Numbered from the stretch's first letter, positions 1 through 8,500 are shown. The stretch is 64,000 nucleotides of DNA from Pseudomonadota bacterium (GCA_023411815.1 JAEYOJ010000127.1:1-64000); one strand, 5' to 3'. Numbers and translations are program-made. The notes: generated from the sequence alone by a model not told the origin.

Positions 1-1
1 C

Positions 2-112
2 TGGAACGACCTCAAGGATTTGGGCAAGGCCTTCAGGAGCTTTGCCGCCTCTTTGGCTCACAGGCCAAAGGAGGTGCTGCAGCGCTGCAAACCCGTTATG
101 TCAATTTCCTGA
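2..112 (+). CDS. C-terminal end of an unidentified gene (5' end outside the window)
   Basis: The second reading frame is open from the window edge to a TGA at 110-112 and gives about 36 residues with an ordinary amphipathic composition (NDLKDLGKAF... ending KPVMSIS). The other two frames also stay open here, but their residue content looks less protein-like. No motif is visible and no function can be proposed. It could be a chance open frame. Confidence 0.4.
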   Translation, partial: WNDLKDLGKAFRSFAASLAHRPKEVLQRCKPVMSIS

Positions 113-240
113 GGCGGGGGACTATAAATAGTGGAACTTGGCGCAATCAGATCGGAGCAGGGAAGACCCAGGACATGATTCCCAACACCCTGGCAAGACT
201 GACTGGAGGCTATTGCATCGGTTTGCGCCGTGTGGCGGGG

Positions 241-272
241 AAAAAAAACGGGAAAGGGTATCCCCTTTCCCG
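241..272 (-). terminator. Rho-independent terminator of the FadL-like gene
   Basis: A perfect 10-bp stem (CGGGAAAGGG at 249-258, CCCTTTCCCG at 263-272) with a 4-nt loop is followed on the minus strand by eight consecutive T. It lies 26 bases beyond the stop codon of the minus-strand gene at 298-1560. Confidence 0.9.
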
Positions 273-297
273 GTCAATGCGGCGGAAGAAAGCCGGC

Positions 298-1560
298 TTA
301 GAAGTGATAGGCCATGCTGATCGCGTACATGTGCGCGTTGCCGTTCTTGAACGTGTTGCTGGAGCCTGCAAGCTTGTCAATGTTCGTTTGTTCATTTGTT
401 GGATTGAACTTGCGCTCAACGATATGCAGGTAGTTGTATGCGAGGTCCAGGTTCAGGTTCTCGGTGATGTGGAACCCGGTACCAACGCCGAAGATATGCC
501 GATCGTTGGCCGGAACCATGTAGTCGGCATGAGCGTCGGGAATCGGGCTTTCGTCGAAGACGTAGCTCGCGCGCAGGTCGAGCCAGTCCAGCAAGGCGTA
601 TTCGGCGCTGAATTGGAGACGCCAGACGTTGCTCCAGTCCTTCTCGGACACGTACGCATTGCCAAGAGGGTTTCCACCCAAAATATTATTGGCGTATTCA
701 ATTTTCAGTTCGTCGTAGCTGGACCATCGGGTATAGATAGCATCGAACTCCAGGGAGAGTTTGTCCGTAGGATACACGGCCACGCCGAAAGTATATGAAT
801 CGGGCAAAGTGATGGTGCCTTTTGCATCCGTATCTTCAAAGAAACCAGCAGGGATACCTGCTGGTTTGGTGAAATCAACTTTGCCCTCGACTTCTTGCTT
901 CACTTGGCTGCGATACGTGAACCCAAGCTTCAGCCAGTCTGCCGGGATGACGTGCAGGCTAGCCATGGCACCGTAGCCCCAACTCTTGCCATCAAGGCTT
1001 GCGTCGATATCATTACCCATAAATAAGGCTTTCTTCTTCTGGCTGAAATCGAACCACATGATCTCCGGGCCGGCGGCGATGGACAGCCAGTCCGTGACCT
1101 TCATGGCCAAGGTCGGATTCAGGGACAGACTCTGGATGTTCGCTTCGTAAACGTTGTAGCGGCCGGCCCAGTCGCTGTCGTACTCGATGCCCAGGCCGTA
1201 ACGGGAGTAGACGCCGAAGCCGAGCCAGAAGGTGTCGTCCAGCTGATGCGTGAGGTAGATGTGCGGCGGAGTCCAGTATTTGCTCTCGGCGTCGTATGTA
1301 GTGCCGTCGATCTCCACGCTCGCGCCCGGATTGATGGTCGTCGCGCCGGCCATGAAGCTCGTGCCCGGCAATTGGGTGATGCCCGCGGGATTGTAGGCCA
1401 CGGCCGAGGGATCGTCGGCGCGACCTACAAGGCCGCCGCCCAGGGCATTGCCTCTGGCGCTGTATTCGTACATGGCGAAACCGGCGCCATGGCCCGACGA
1501 TGCGCCGATTAGAATGAGAGCCGCGGCGAAAAATGCAAGACGAAACGAACGCACGGGCAC
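298..1560 (-). CDS. OmpP1/FadL family outer-membrane transporter
   Basis: Predicted 420-residue outer-membrane beta-barrel of the FadL/TodX family, which lets hydrophobic substrates such as long-chain fatty acids or hydrocarbons across the outer membrane. The N-terminus is a signal peptide (about residues 1-25) leading into GAGFAMYEYSARGNALGG and then ADDPSAVAYNPAGI, the family's plug/hatch signature. The chain ends in Tyr-His-Phe, with the C-terminal aromatic typical of BAM-assembled barrels. A longer open frame runs upstream, but GTG 1560 is preferred: it has AGGAAGAGG just before it and places the signal peptide at the N-terminus. The substrate cannot be read from the sequence. The gene is monocistronic, with a strong terminator downstream. 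Confidence 0.88.
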   Translation of the reverse strand: MPVRSFRLAFFAAALILIGASSGHGAGFAMYEYSARGNALGGGLVGRADDPSAVAYNPAGITQLPGTSFMAGATTINPGASVEIDGTTYDAESKYWTPPHIYLTHQLDDTFWLGFGVYSRYGLGIEYDSDWAGRYNVYEANIQSLSLNPTLAMKVTDWLSIAAGPEIMWFDFSQKKKALFMGNDIDASLDGKSWGYGAMASLHVIPADWLKLGFTYRSQVKQEVEGKVDFTKPAGIPAGFFEDTDAKGTITLPDSYTFGVAVYPTDKLSLEFDAIYTRWSSYDELKIEYANNILGGNPLGNAYVSEKDWSNVWRLQFSAEYALLDWLDLRASYVFDESPIPDAHADYMVPANDRHIFGVGTGFHITENLNLDLAYNYLHIVERKFNPTNEQTNIDKLAGSSNTFKNGNAHMYAISMAYHF

Positions 1561-1974
1561 ACCTCTTCCTGCGTTGAAGGGTAATACGAAGACTGCACTA
1601 TTTGCATTAAGGACTATTTGTAGTTCGAAGGACTTCTCAGTACAGGACAAACAGGGAAAACACCAGCGTAAAAGCAATACGCTAGCTGATAAAATATTTA
1701 TATGCCGAACAATTACGCCAAAAATAGAACGAATTCCGGCTGGATTTGCAAATGACGTCAAAGGCATGTATTGCTTTGCATTCTAGTAAATCGGCGCCGT
1801 GCCGAGCAAGGACATCCTGCCGGAGCAAGACGAGCTGGAAGGCCTTCAGCCAAGGCTGGGCTGAAGGCCAATGGCCATTGACCGGGAAAGGAGTTCGAAC
1901 GTATACGCATACACCATGCCGCGACTTTTACCGGGAGAAGCGAACCCGGCAGTCGGCCGGCATCCGGGGTGTAC
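1561..1974. other. Divergent intergenic region between fadL-like gene and mla operon
   Basis: About 410 bases without a convincing gene. The part next to the FadL-like gene (about 1600-1790) is AT-rich and should hold its promoter. I could not assign -35/-10 boxes with confidence. The part next to mlaE holds a perfect inverted repeat (1841-1869), listed separately. Small open frames here overlap each other in several frames and show no protein-like composition. Confidence 0.6.
1841..1869. promoter_or_regulatory. Perfect 11-bp inverted repeat upstream of mlaE
   Basis: GGCCTTCAGCC (1841-1851) and GGCTGAAGGCC (1859-1869) form a perfect hairpin or operator with a 7-nt spacer, directly followed by the palindrome ATGGCCAT. 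There is no T tract on either strand, so it is not a typical intrinsic terminator. It sits about 105 bases before the mla operon and may be a regulator site or part of the mRNA leader. Confidence 0.45.
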
Positions 1975-2781
1975 ATGGCGATTCAGGCAACGATATTCGC
2001 TGCGCCGTTTGCCTTTGTCGGCAGGCAGGTCATCCTCGCCGTCAGGGAGCTCGGAGGCTGGGGCATCTTCACCGGCCTGGCCTTCTGGCACATCCTGTCC
2101 ATGCCGTGGCAGTTCAGGAAGATATACGCGCAGGTCTTCTTCATCGGCTCGCGCTCGATCTTCGTCATTGCGCTGGTCGGCATGTTCACGGGCATGGTGC
2201 TCGGGCTCCAGGGCTATTACACCCTGGTCAAGTTCGGCTCCGAAGGCGTGCTGGGGGCGCTCGTGGCCCTCTCGCTCATCCGTGAGCTAGGCCCGGTGCT
2301 CACGGCCATCATGGTCACGGCCCGCGCGGGATCGGCCATGGCCGCCGAGATCGGCATCATGCGCATCTCGGAGCAGATCGACGCCCTGGACACCATGGAC
2401 ATCAACCCCGTGCGCTATCTGGTCAGCCCCAAGATGGCGGCCTCCCTGTTCAGCTTCCCGCTGCTCACGGCCCTGTTCAACGTGTTCGGCATTCTCGGCG
2501 GGTATATCTCTGGCGTGGTGCTCCTGCGCCTGAGCCCCGGCGACTACTTCTACCGCATAGAGACGAACGTGGTCATGCAGGACGTCAGCGGGGGCTTTGT
2601 CAAGTCGGTGTTCTTCGCCCTGCTGGTCTCGTCCATCTGCTGCTATCAGGGCTACTTCACCCACCTGCGCCGGGACGGTTTCGGCGCTCGCGGCGTCAGT
2701 CAGGCCACCACCTCGGCCGTGGTCATCTCCTGCGTGGCCATCCTGGTCTGGGACTACGTGCTCACATCATTTCTGCTGTGA
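1975..2781 (+). CDS. mlaE: MlaE-family ABC transporter permease (phospholipid transport)
   Basis: Integral inner-membrane permease of the Mla intermembrane phospholipid transporter, about 268 residues, the usual family length. The diagnostic MlaE block is present: LIRELGPVLTAIMVTARAGSAMAAEIG followed by ISEQIDALDTMDINPVRYLV. Several hydrophobic segments follow (IFGILGGYISGVVLL, VFFALLVSSICCYQGY). ATG 1975 has GGGG at five bases; the in-frame GTG at 1969 is an alternative. It is the first gene of mlaEFDCA, and the next gene starts 11 bases after its stop. In the complex it pairs with MlaF in the cytoplasm and MlaD in the periplasm. Confidence 0.93.
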   Translation: MAIQATIFAAPFAFVGRQVILAVRELGGWGIFTGLAFWHILSMPWQFRKIYAQVFFIGSRSIFVIALVGMFTGMVLGLQGYYTLVKFGSEGVLGALVALSLIRELGPVLTAIMVTARAGSAMAAEIGIMRISEQIDALDTMDINPVRYLVSPKMAASLFSFPLLTALFNVFGILGGYISGVVLLRLSPGDYFYRIETNVVMQDVSGGFVKSVFFALLVSSICCYQGYFTHLRRDGFGARGVSQATTSAVVISCVAILVWDYVLTSFLL

Positions 2782-2792
2782 GGGAGGCGGGC

Positions 2793-4034
2793 ATGGCCAG
2801 GGAACCATTGATTGAATTTCGCGGCGTGACCAAGGCCTTCGGGGATCGCGTGATCCTCGACAAGGTCGACCTGCGCATCTACGAGAGGCAGGTAACGACC
2901 ATCATCGGCAAGTCGGGAGTGGGCAAGAGCGTGCTGCTCAAGCACATCATCGGCCTGCTCGAGCCCGACGAGGGAGAAATCGTCTTTCGCGGCAAGGCTC
3001 TTGGCGCCATGAGCGGCGAGGAACGCCGGGCGGTCAAGCGCCAGTTCAGCTACATGTTCCAGCACAATGCTCTCTTCGATTCCCTGACCAATTTCGAGAA
3101 CATCGCCCTGCCCCTGCGGGAGAAGACCTCCTTGAGCGAGCCGGAGATACGCGAGAAGGTCATGGGCAAGATGAGCCAGCTCGAACTGGCCGAGGTGCCG
3201 GACAAGTATCCGTCACAGATCTCGGGCGGCATGGCCAAGCGCGTCGCCCTGGCCAGGGCGCTCATCACCGACCCGGCCATCGTGCTGTTCGACGAGCCCA
3301 CGACGGGCCTCGACCCCATCCGCAAGAACGCCGTGATGTCCATGATCGCCCACTACCAGAAGCGCTTCGGTTTCACGGCCGTGCTGGTGAGCCACGACAT
3401 CCCGGACGTGTTCTACATCTCCAACCGCATCGCCATCCTCTACGAGGGCAAGTTCATCTTCGAGGGCTCGCCCCTGGATCTGGAGCAGCTCGACCATCCG
3501 GTGGTGGAGGAGTTCGCCAACAGCCTGCAATCCCTCAAGGATGAGCTGACCGGCCTGGACACCCGCCGGCGTTTCGAGCGCCGCTACCTGCGCGGCCTCA
3601 CCGGAAACAAAGCCCAGGGCGCCATAATCATGTTTCGCATCGAGAATCTCGGCTCCGTGGAGGAGCATGTCGGGCACATAGCGGCGCAGCACGTCATTCA
3701 GTCGCTGGCCGGCATCGTGGACCGGACGGTGGGGGCGGCGGGGTACTCCGCGCGCTTCAGCACGGACGAAATCCTCACGGTGCTGCCCGAGAGCGGGGTG
3801 CGCGAGGCCGAACACATATGCAGCGAGGTCGCCCGCGAGCTGAAGAAGCTCGATGTGCTCCAGCACAAGAGCTATCCTCGCAACTGCTTCAACTTTTCGA
3901 TTCTTGCCGGGGTCGTCCCCGGCCAGCCGGGCGCCGACCTCAAGGATCTCGCGGCCGGTGCCCTGGCCAGGCAGCGAGTGCTGGCCCAGCTTGAATGCCA
4001 AAACCAGGAGAGCAGGAGCGATATCGCGCAATGA
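2793..4034 (+). CDS. mlaF: MlaF-family ATPase fused to a degenerate GGDEF-like domain
   Basis: Cytoplasmic ATPase that powers the Mla transporter. Residues 1-255 are a normal MlaF: Walker A GKSGVGKS (39-46), signature SGGMAKR (144-150), Walker B IVLFDEPT (163-170), H-loop His201. The protein is 413 residues, whereas MlaF is usually about 270. The extra C-terminus (about 277-397) follows the layout of a GGDEF domain: FRIEN with GH at the first block, ARFSTDEILTVLPES (STDEI at 323-327 in place of GGDEF), then FSILAGVV and DLKDLAAGALA. The metal Asp of the first block is Glu and the two Gly are lost, so cyclase activity is unlikely; a sensory or binding role is inferred. ATG 2793 has AGGGAGG five bases upstream. 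The stop overlaps the mlaD start (ATGA). Confidence 0.92.
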   Translation: MAREPLIEFRGVTKAFGDRVILDKVDLRIYERQVTTIIGKSGVGKSVLLKHIIGLLEPDEGEIVFRGKALGAMSGEERRAVKRQFSYMFQHNALFDSLTNFENIALPLREKTSLSEPEIREKVMGKMSQLELAEVPDKYPSQISGGMAKRVALARALITDPAIVLFDEPTTGLDPIRKNAVMSMIAHYQKRFGFTAVLVSHDIPDVFYISNRIAILYEGKFIFEGSPLDLEQLDHPVVEEFANSLQSLKDELTGLDTRRRFERRYLRGLTGNKAQGAIIMFRIENLGSVEEHVGHIAAQHVIQSLAGIVDRTVGAAGYSARFSTDEILTVLPESGVREAEHICSEVARELKKLDVLQHKSYPRNCFNFSILAGVVPGQPGADLKDLAAGALARQRVLAQLECQNQESRSDIAQ

Positions 4035-4498
4035 AAAAGTATACCATGGAAACCTCCGTCGGCATCTTCGTGCTCATTGGGCTGCTTTGCGTGGCCTATC
4101 TGACGATCAAGCTCGGCCGGCTGGAAGTGTTCGGGGCCGACACCTACCTGCTCAAGGCACGCTTCAGTTCCGTGGGCGGCCTGCGCCCCGGTGGATCGGT
4201 GGAGATGGCCGGCGTCAAGGTCGGCAGCATCACACGCATATATCTGGATCAGGAAACCTACATGGCCATGGTGGACATGCAGATCGAGAGAAGGATCAAG
4301 CTGTCCGAGGACACCATCGCCTCGATCAAGACCAGTGGGCTCATCGGCGACAAATACGTGTCCCTTTCGCCCGGAGGGCTGGACGAAATCCTCGCGGAAG
4401 GAGATATTATCACCGAAACCGAGTCCGCGCTGGACATCGAATCGCTGATCAGCAAGTACGCTTTCGGCGATGTGGGTGGAAGCAAGGAAGGACAATGA
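4031..4498 (+). CDS. mlaD: MlaD-type MCE-domain protein
   Basis: Periplasmic lipid-binding MCE protein, 155 residues, anchored by an N-terminal membrane helix (ETSVGIFVLIGLLCVAYLTI). The MCE domain follows: LLKARFSSVGGLRPGGSVEMAGVKVGSI, then TIASIKTSGLIGDKYVSLSPGG. MlaD forms a hexameric ring on MlaE and passes phospholipid to MlaC. The start ATG 4031 overlaps the mlaF stop and has AGGAG upstream. The stop in turn overlaps the mlaC start, so mlaF-mlaD-mlaC are translationally coupled. Length and domain content match the family. Confidence 0.93.
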   Translation: MKKYTMETSVGIFVLIGLLCVAYLTIKLGRLEVFGADTYLLKARFSSVGGLRPGGSVEMAGVKVGSITRIYLDQETYMAMVDMQIERRIKLSEDTIASIKTSGLIGDKYVSLSPGGLDEILAEGDIITETESALDIESLISKYAFGDVGGSKEGQ

Positions 4499-5106
4499 AC
4501 GCTCAGAGGGGAGTGATGAGGAAGACTGTTTGCGCCTTGGTTGTGTTTCTGTTCATCGGCATGGCCGGGGTGGCCTGCGCCGCGGAGCCCACGCAAGTCA
4601 TCAGGAGCGCCGTGGATGAAATCCTGGTCATATTGCGGGACCCCAAGTTCAAGACTCCCGACAGGGCCGACGAGCAGAGGCAGCGCATCGCCGCCGTGGC
4701 CGAAAAGTTCATCGACAAGAAGCGCTTCGCGCAGATCACCCTGGGCCGCGACTGGCGCAAGCTGGACCCGAAGCAGCAGGAAGAGTTCACGGAGCTCTAC
4801 GCGGATCTGGTGGAGAAGACCTATATCGACCGCATCCGCGAGTACACCGACGAGAAGGTGCTCATAACCGGCGAAACCAAGACCGGCGACAACAAGGTCG
4901 AGGTCAACACGGTGGTCGTGTCCAAGGGCAAGGAAATCCCCGTGGTCTACCGGATGTACAATGACGGCGGCATGTGGCGGACGTACGATGTGCTCGTGGA
5001 GGGCGTCAGTTTCGTCATGAACTACCGCAGCCAGTTCAACGACATTCTGGCCAAGGGTTCGCCGGAGAGCCTGCTGCGGCAACTGCGCCAAAAGGTGAGC
5101 TCCTGA
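4495..5106 (+). CDS. mlaC: MlaC-family periplasmic phospholipid carrier
   Basis: Soluble periplasmic shuttle (MlaC/Ttg2D family), 203 residues, which carries phospholipids between MlaD and MlaA. The signal peptide is clear (MRKTVCALVVFLFIGMAGVACA then AEPTQ). The mature part has the family pattern ILRDPKF, EKFIDKKRFAQITLGRDWRKLDPKQQEEF, YIDRIREYTDEKV and GVSFVMNYRSQFNDIL. Two starts are possible: ATG 4495 (overlapping the mlaD stop, AAGGAAGGA upstream) and ATG 4516 (with AGAGGGGAG upstream). Both leave the signal peptide intact. A second MlaC-family gene, hpnM, lies at 27488 in the hopanoid block. Confidence 0.92.
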   Translation: MNAQRGVMRKTVCALVVFLFIGMAGVACAAEPTQVIRSAVDEILVILRDPKFKTPDRADEQRQRIAAVAEKFIDKKRFAQITLGRDWRKLDPKQQEEFTELYADLVEKTYIDRIREYTDEKVLITGETKTGDNKVEVNTVVVSKGKEIPVVYRMYNDGGMWRTYDVLVEGVSFVMNYRSQFNDILAKGSPESLLRQLRQKVSS

Positions 5107-5119
5107 AGCCGGAGGAAGC

Positions 5120-6022
5120 ATGAGCCTTATCCGCCTGGCCGCGGCCTGGGCGTTCGCCCTGTTCGTCCTGTCGCATGCGCAGCAGGTCCTGGCCCAGTCC
5201 GGGGCAGGCGAATCGTTCCGTCCCGTGCTGGGCATGACCATGGTGGCCCAGGCCACGGGAGGCATCGTTCAGGGCGAAACCGCGCGCCAGGAGGCCGGGG
5301 ACGAATTCGGGGATGAGTTCGAGGACGAATTCTCGGAGTACTACGAGGCCGAGGAACAGGCTCTGGCCTCGAGCGTGGCCGATCCCCTGGAAGGCTTCAA
5401 CCGGGCCATGTTCTGGTTCAACGACTACTTCTACTTCTATGCCGCCAGACCCGTGGCGCGGACCTGGGGCGCCGTGCTGCCCCAGCCGTTGCGTCAGGGC
5501 ATCTCCAACGCCTTCTACAACCTGCGTTTTCCCATCCGTTTCGTGAACAGCCTGCTGCAGGGCAAGCCCGGACGTGCGGGCCAGGAAACCGGCCGCTTCC
5601 TGCTCAACTCGACTTTCGGCCTGGGCGGACTGGTCAACGTGGCCAAGGGCGTGGACCTGGATCCGCCAGAGGAAGACCTCGGCCAGACCCTGGGAGTCTG
5701 GGGGATCGGCCATGGAATCTATCTGTATCTGCCGTTCCTCGGTCCCAGTTCGACCAGGGATCTGGTCGGCGACACGGGCGACTATTTCATGGACCCCCTG
5801 ACCTGGCTGTTCTGGGATTTCAGCAACGAGGACAGGCAGCTCAAGGATTGGACCGACTCCGAACGCCTGTGGATTCCCCTGGCCATCAGGGCCGGCGAGA
5901 ACATCAACGAACTGTCCTTCCGCATAGGCGACTATGAAGCCCTCAAGAAGGCCTCCCTGGATCCGTATGCGGCCATCCGCGACATCTACATCCAGGCCCG
6001 CCAGAATCAGGTGAAGGAATAG
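5120..6022 (+). CDS. mlaA: MlaA (VacJ) family outer-membrane protein
   Basis: Outer-membrane component that removes mislocalised phospholipids from the outer leaflet, 300 residues. The MlaA core starts near residue 90: DPLEGFNRAMFWFN, PLRQGISNAFYNLRFPIRFVNSLLQGK, NSTFGLGGLVNVA, EDLGQTLGVWGIGHGIYLYLPFLGPSSTRD. The signal peptide ends near VLAQS and no lipobox Cys is seen, unlike the lipoprotein form in E. coli. An acidic linker (DEFGDEFEDEFSEYYEAEEQ) separates signal and core. The start has GGAGGAAGC before ATG. It is the last gene of the operon, 13 bases after mlaC, with a terminator behind it. Confidence 0.93.
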   Translation: MSLIRLAAAWAFALFVLSHAQQVLAQSGAGESFRPVLGMTMVAQATGGIVQGETARQEAGDEFGDEFEDEFSEYYEAEEQALASSVADPLEGFNRAMFWFNDYFYFYAARPVARTWGAVLPQPLRQGISNAFYNLRFPIRFVNSLLQGKPGRAGQETGRFLLNSTFGLGGLVNVAKGVDLDPPEEDLGQTLGVWGIGHGIYLYLPFLGPSSTRDLVGDTGDYFMDPLTWLFWDFSNEDRQLKDWTDSERLWIPLAIRAGENINELSFRIGDYEALKKASLDPYAAIRDIYIQARQNQVKE

Positions 6023-6043
6023 CCGAGCGCATTCCGCAATCTC

Positions 6044-6077
6044 AAAGGCCCGCTTTCTTCGGAAGGCGGGCCTTTTT
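6044..6077 (+). terminator. Rho-independent terminator of the mla operon
   Basis: AAAGGCCCGC ... GCGGGCCTTTTT hairpin closed by a TTCG tetraloop with one wobble pair, followed by a T run. It is 21 bases after the mlaA stop. Confidence 0.92.
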
Positions 6078-6175
6078 CGTCGTGTCCACCCGCACGAGTA
6101 GGCGGGATGGCGGACAAGCCGGATATTCGCGCAAGTGACCTGCGCGGGACCAGGAAGACCCCGACTTTCCAGCGC

Positions 6176-8473
6176 TCATTCCCGGCCGAGATCGGTCCAG
6201 ATCAGGCGCAGCAGCTCGTAGGAATATGTTTCGCCAAGACACTCGTAGGCAGGCTTGAGACCCAGGAAGCCTTCCTGCGCGAACAGGCGCAGGGTTTCCG
6301 ACAGGCAGTCGTATTCCTCGGCGCGCAGGCCTGAGGCCTGCAGTCCTGCAATCATGCCCCGCGCCACGGCTTCGGTCAGATGCGACCATATCGTCGAGGC
6401 TTTCAATGCTCGACGCTCGGCCACGGCCTCCACGCTGCCCAGCTCTCGGAACAGGTCCAGGCTCTCGCGGGCCGAATCGCCGCGCCTGCGCGAACCCTGC
6501 TGGGCCGAGGCGGTTTCCTCGCCGTCGGCGGACAGCGGCTTTGATCCAGGGGCCGGCGCAGGTCTGCCGTGCTCGGCCGCGTGGGCTTCGAGCAAGTCCA
6601 GGAAGGCCGGGCCGAACCGCTCGGCCTTGCGCTCTCCCACGCCGAAGGCTCCGTGCAAGTCGCCGAGGCTGCCGGGGCGCATGCGCACGAAATCGAGCAG
6701 GGTACGGTCCGGGAAGATGGCGTAGGGCGGCACTCCGTGCTCGCGGGCCAGGCTCATGCGCAGATCCTTGAGCTTGGCCAGGAGGCCGCGAGCCTCACCG
6801 GTTGCCGGCAAGCCCCTGCCTTCGGCGCGGGCCGCGCGGCGCTCCGCGCGGGTCGAGTCGCGCCGGAAGCGGACCTGCTTTCCGTGTTTGAGCACCTCCC
6901 AGCTTCTGAGCGTCAACCGCAGGCCGCCGAAGCTGTCGTGATCTGGGGCCAGGTATCCGGCCGCGGCGAGCTGCCTGTGCACGGACATCCAGCCGTCGCG
7001 GTCAAGTTCGGCGCCTATGCCGAAGGTGCTCAGACGGTCGTGACCCAGCTCCAGCACGCGCGGTGCGATCCGGCCAAGGAGCACGTCGGTCAGGTGTCCC
7101 GCGCCGAAGCGCTGGCCCGTGCGGAAGACGTTGGACAGGGCTTTCTGGGCTACGACCGTGCCGTCGAAGGTGTCGGGCGGCTCCAGGCAGCAGTCGCAGT
7201 TGTCGCAGGGGCTGGGGTAGTCCTCCCCGAAATAGCCCAGGAGCACCGTGCGCCGGCAGGCCGTGGCCTCGCAGTAGCCCAGCAGCGCGTCCAGCTTGCG
7301 CGTTTCCAGGAGCTTGTGCGCCCGGCTGTCCTGATCCTGGCCGACCGGGGCCTGCGCCTCCTCGTTGCGCAGCATGGCGCGCATGGCCACGATGTCCTGC
7401 AGGCCGTAGACCATCCAAGCGTTGGCGGGCAGGCCGTCGCGGCCGGCGCGGCCTGTTTCCTGGTGGTAGGCCTCCAGGCTGCGCGGAGGGTCCAGGTGCG
7501 CCACGAAACGCACGTTGGGCTTGTCCACGCCCATGCCGAAGGCCACGGTGGCGACCATTACCAGGCCTTCCTCGCGCATGAAGGCGTCCATGTTGCGTTC
7601 GCGTTCGGCCAGGGGCAGGCCCGCGTGATAGGGCAGGGCGCGCAGCCCTTCCCGCGCCAGGCGCGCGGCCGTCTCCTCGACCTTGCGGCGGCTCAGGCAG
7701 TAGACGATGCCCGCCTCTCCGGGATGCTCGCGGCGGATGAACTCCATGATCTGCCTGAACGGATGGTCCTTGGGCTTCACGATGTAGCGCAGGTTGGGGC
7801 GATCGAAGCTGGCGCTGTACAGGGACGCGCCGTACAGGTCCAGCCCCGCGATGATGTCGCGCCTGGTGGGCTCGTCGGCCGTGGCCGTGAGGGCGATGCG
7901 CGGCACGCCGGGAAAGGCCCGGCCCAGGACTGCCAGCTCGCGGTATTCTGGCCGGAAATCGTGGCCCCACTGGGAAACGCAGTGGGCTTCGTCGATGGCG
8001 AACAAGGCCAGCTCGATCTGCCCGAGCAGCCGCAGGAAATCGGGCCGCACGGCCCGTTCCGGCGCAACGTAGAGCAGGTCCAATCGGCCGGCGAGAATGC
8101 TCTCGATCACGCTGCGGGCCGCGGAGGGTGTGAGTGTCGAGTTGAGGCAGGCCGCGGCCACGCCCATCTGCCTGAGGCCGCCGACCTGGTCCTGCATGAG
8201 CGCGATGAGCGGCGAGACCACCACGCCCAGGCCCGGCCGCAGCAGGGCCGGGATCTGATAGCACAGGGACTTGCCGCCGCCCGTGGGCATGAGGACCACG
8301 GCGTCGCCCCCGCCGGCCACGTGCGTGATGATCTCTTCCTGCCGGCCCTGGAAGGATGCGTAGCCGAAGACCGTGCGCAGGATCTCGGCCGGTGTGCTCG
8401 CGTTGGAATTCTTGGGCATGCGTGGGCTTGTGGGCCCGGCGAAAGGTAAAGGGGCGCCGGGCGCCCCTTGCAT
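6176..8473 (-). CDS. recQ: RecQ family ATP-dependent DNA helicase
   Basis: 3'-5' DNA helicase for recombination and replication-fork repair, about 765 residues; E. coli RecQ is about 610. Walker A PTGGGKS lies near residue 65 and the DEAH box with the RecQ aromatic loop (IDEAHCVSQWGHDFRPEY) near 161. The second RecA lobe carries VATVAFGMGVDKPNVRFVAHLDPP and QETGRAGRDG. A zinc-binding cysteine cluster (CEATACRR...CDNCDCCL), an RQC region and an HRDC domain (LRMSLAREHGVPPYAIFPDRTL) follow. A C-terminal helix-turn-helix-like extension (STIWSHLTEAVARGMI) accounts for the extra length. ATG 8473 has a good AAGGAG; ATG 8419 (MPKNSN) is the alternative and would leave the hairpin at 8449-8469 outside the gene. 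Confidence 0.93.
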   Translation of the reverse strand: MQGAPGAPLPFAGPTSPRMPKNSNASTPAEILRTVFGYASFQGRQEEIITHVAGGGDAVVLMPTGGGKSLCYQIPALLRPGLGVVVSPLIALMQDQVGGLRQMGVAAACLNSTLTPSAARSVIESILAGRLDLLYVAPERAVRPDFLRLLGQIELALFAIDEAHCVSQWGHDFRPEYRELAVLGRAFPGVPRIALTATADEPTRRDIIAGLDLYGASLYSASFDRPNLRYIVKPKDHPFRQIMEFIRREHPGEAGIVYCLSRRKVEETAARLAREGLRALPYHAGLPLAERERNMDAFMREEGLVMVATVAFGMGVDKPNVRFVAHLDPPRSLEAYHQETGRAGRDGLPANAWMVYGLQDIVAMRAMLRNEEAQAPVGQDQDSRAHKLLETRKLDALLGYCEATACRRTVLLGYFGEDYPSPCDNCDCCLEPPDTFDGTVVAQKALSNVFRTGQRFGAGHLTDVLLGRIAPRVLELGHDRLSTFGIGAELDRDGWMSVHRQLAAAGYLAPDHDSFGGLRLTLRSWEVLKHGKQVRFRRDSTRAERRAARAEGRGLPATGEARGLLAKLKDLRMSLAREHGVPPYAIFPDRTLLDFVRMRPGSLGDLHGAFGVGERKAERFGPAFLDLLEAHAAEHGRPAPAPGSKPLSADGEETASAQQGSRRRGDSARESLDLFRELGSVEAVAERRALKASTIWSHLTEAVARGMIAGLQASGLRAEEYDCLSETLRLFAQEGFLGLKPAYECLGETYSYELLRLIWTDLGRE
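8449..8469 (-). terminator. Terminator-like hairpin between gspD and recQ
   Basis: On the minus strand AAGGGGCGCC - C - GGCGCCCCTT is a perfect 10-bp stem followed by TTACCTTT, 32 bases after the gspD stop. It fits an intrinsic terminator for the gsp operon, but the loop is very tight and the T tract is interrupted. It also falls inside recQ if recQ starts at 8473. Confidence 0.45.
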
Positions 8474-8500
8474 ATAAGCTCCTTGGCCCAAGGAGGCAAA

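Noticed and set aside
6569..8449. Long plus-strand open frame opposite recQ
   Set aside because: The minus strand encodes all RecQ motifs; the antisense frame shows only low-complexity composition.
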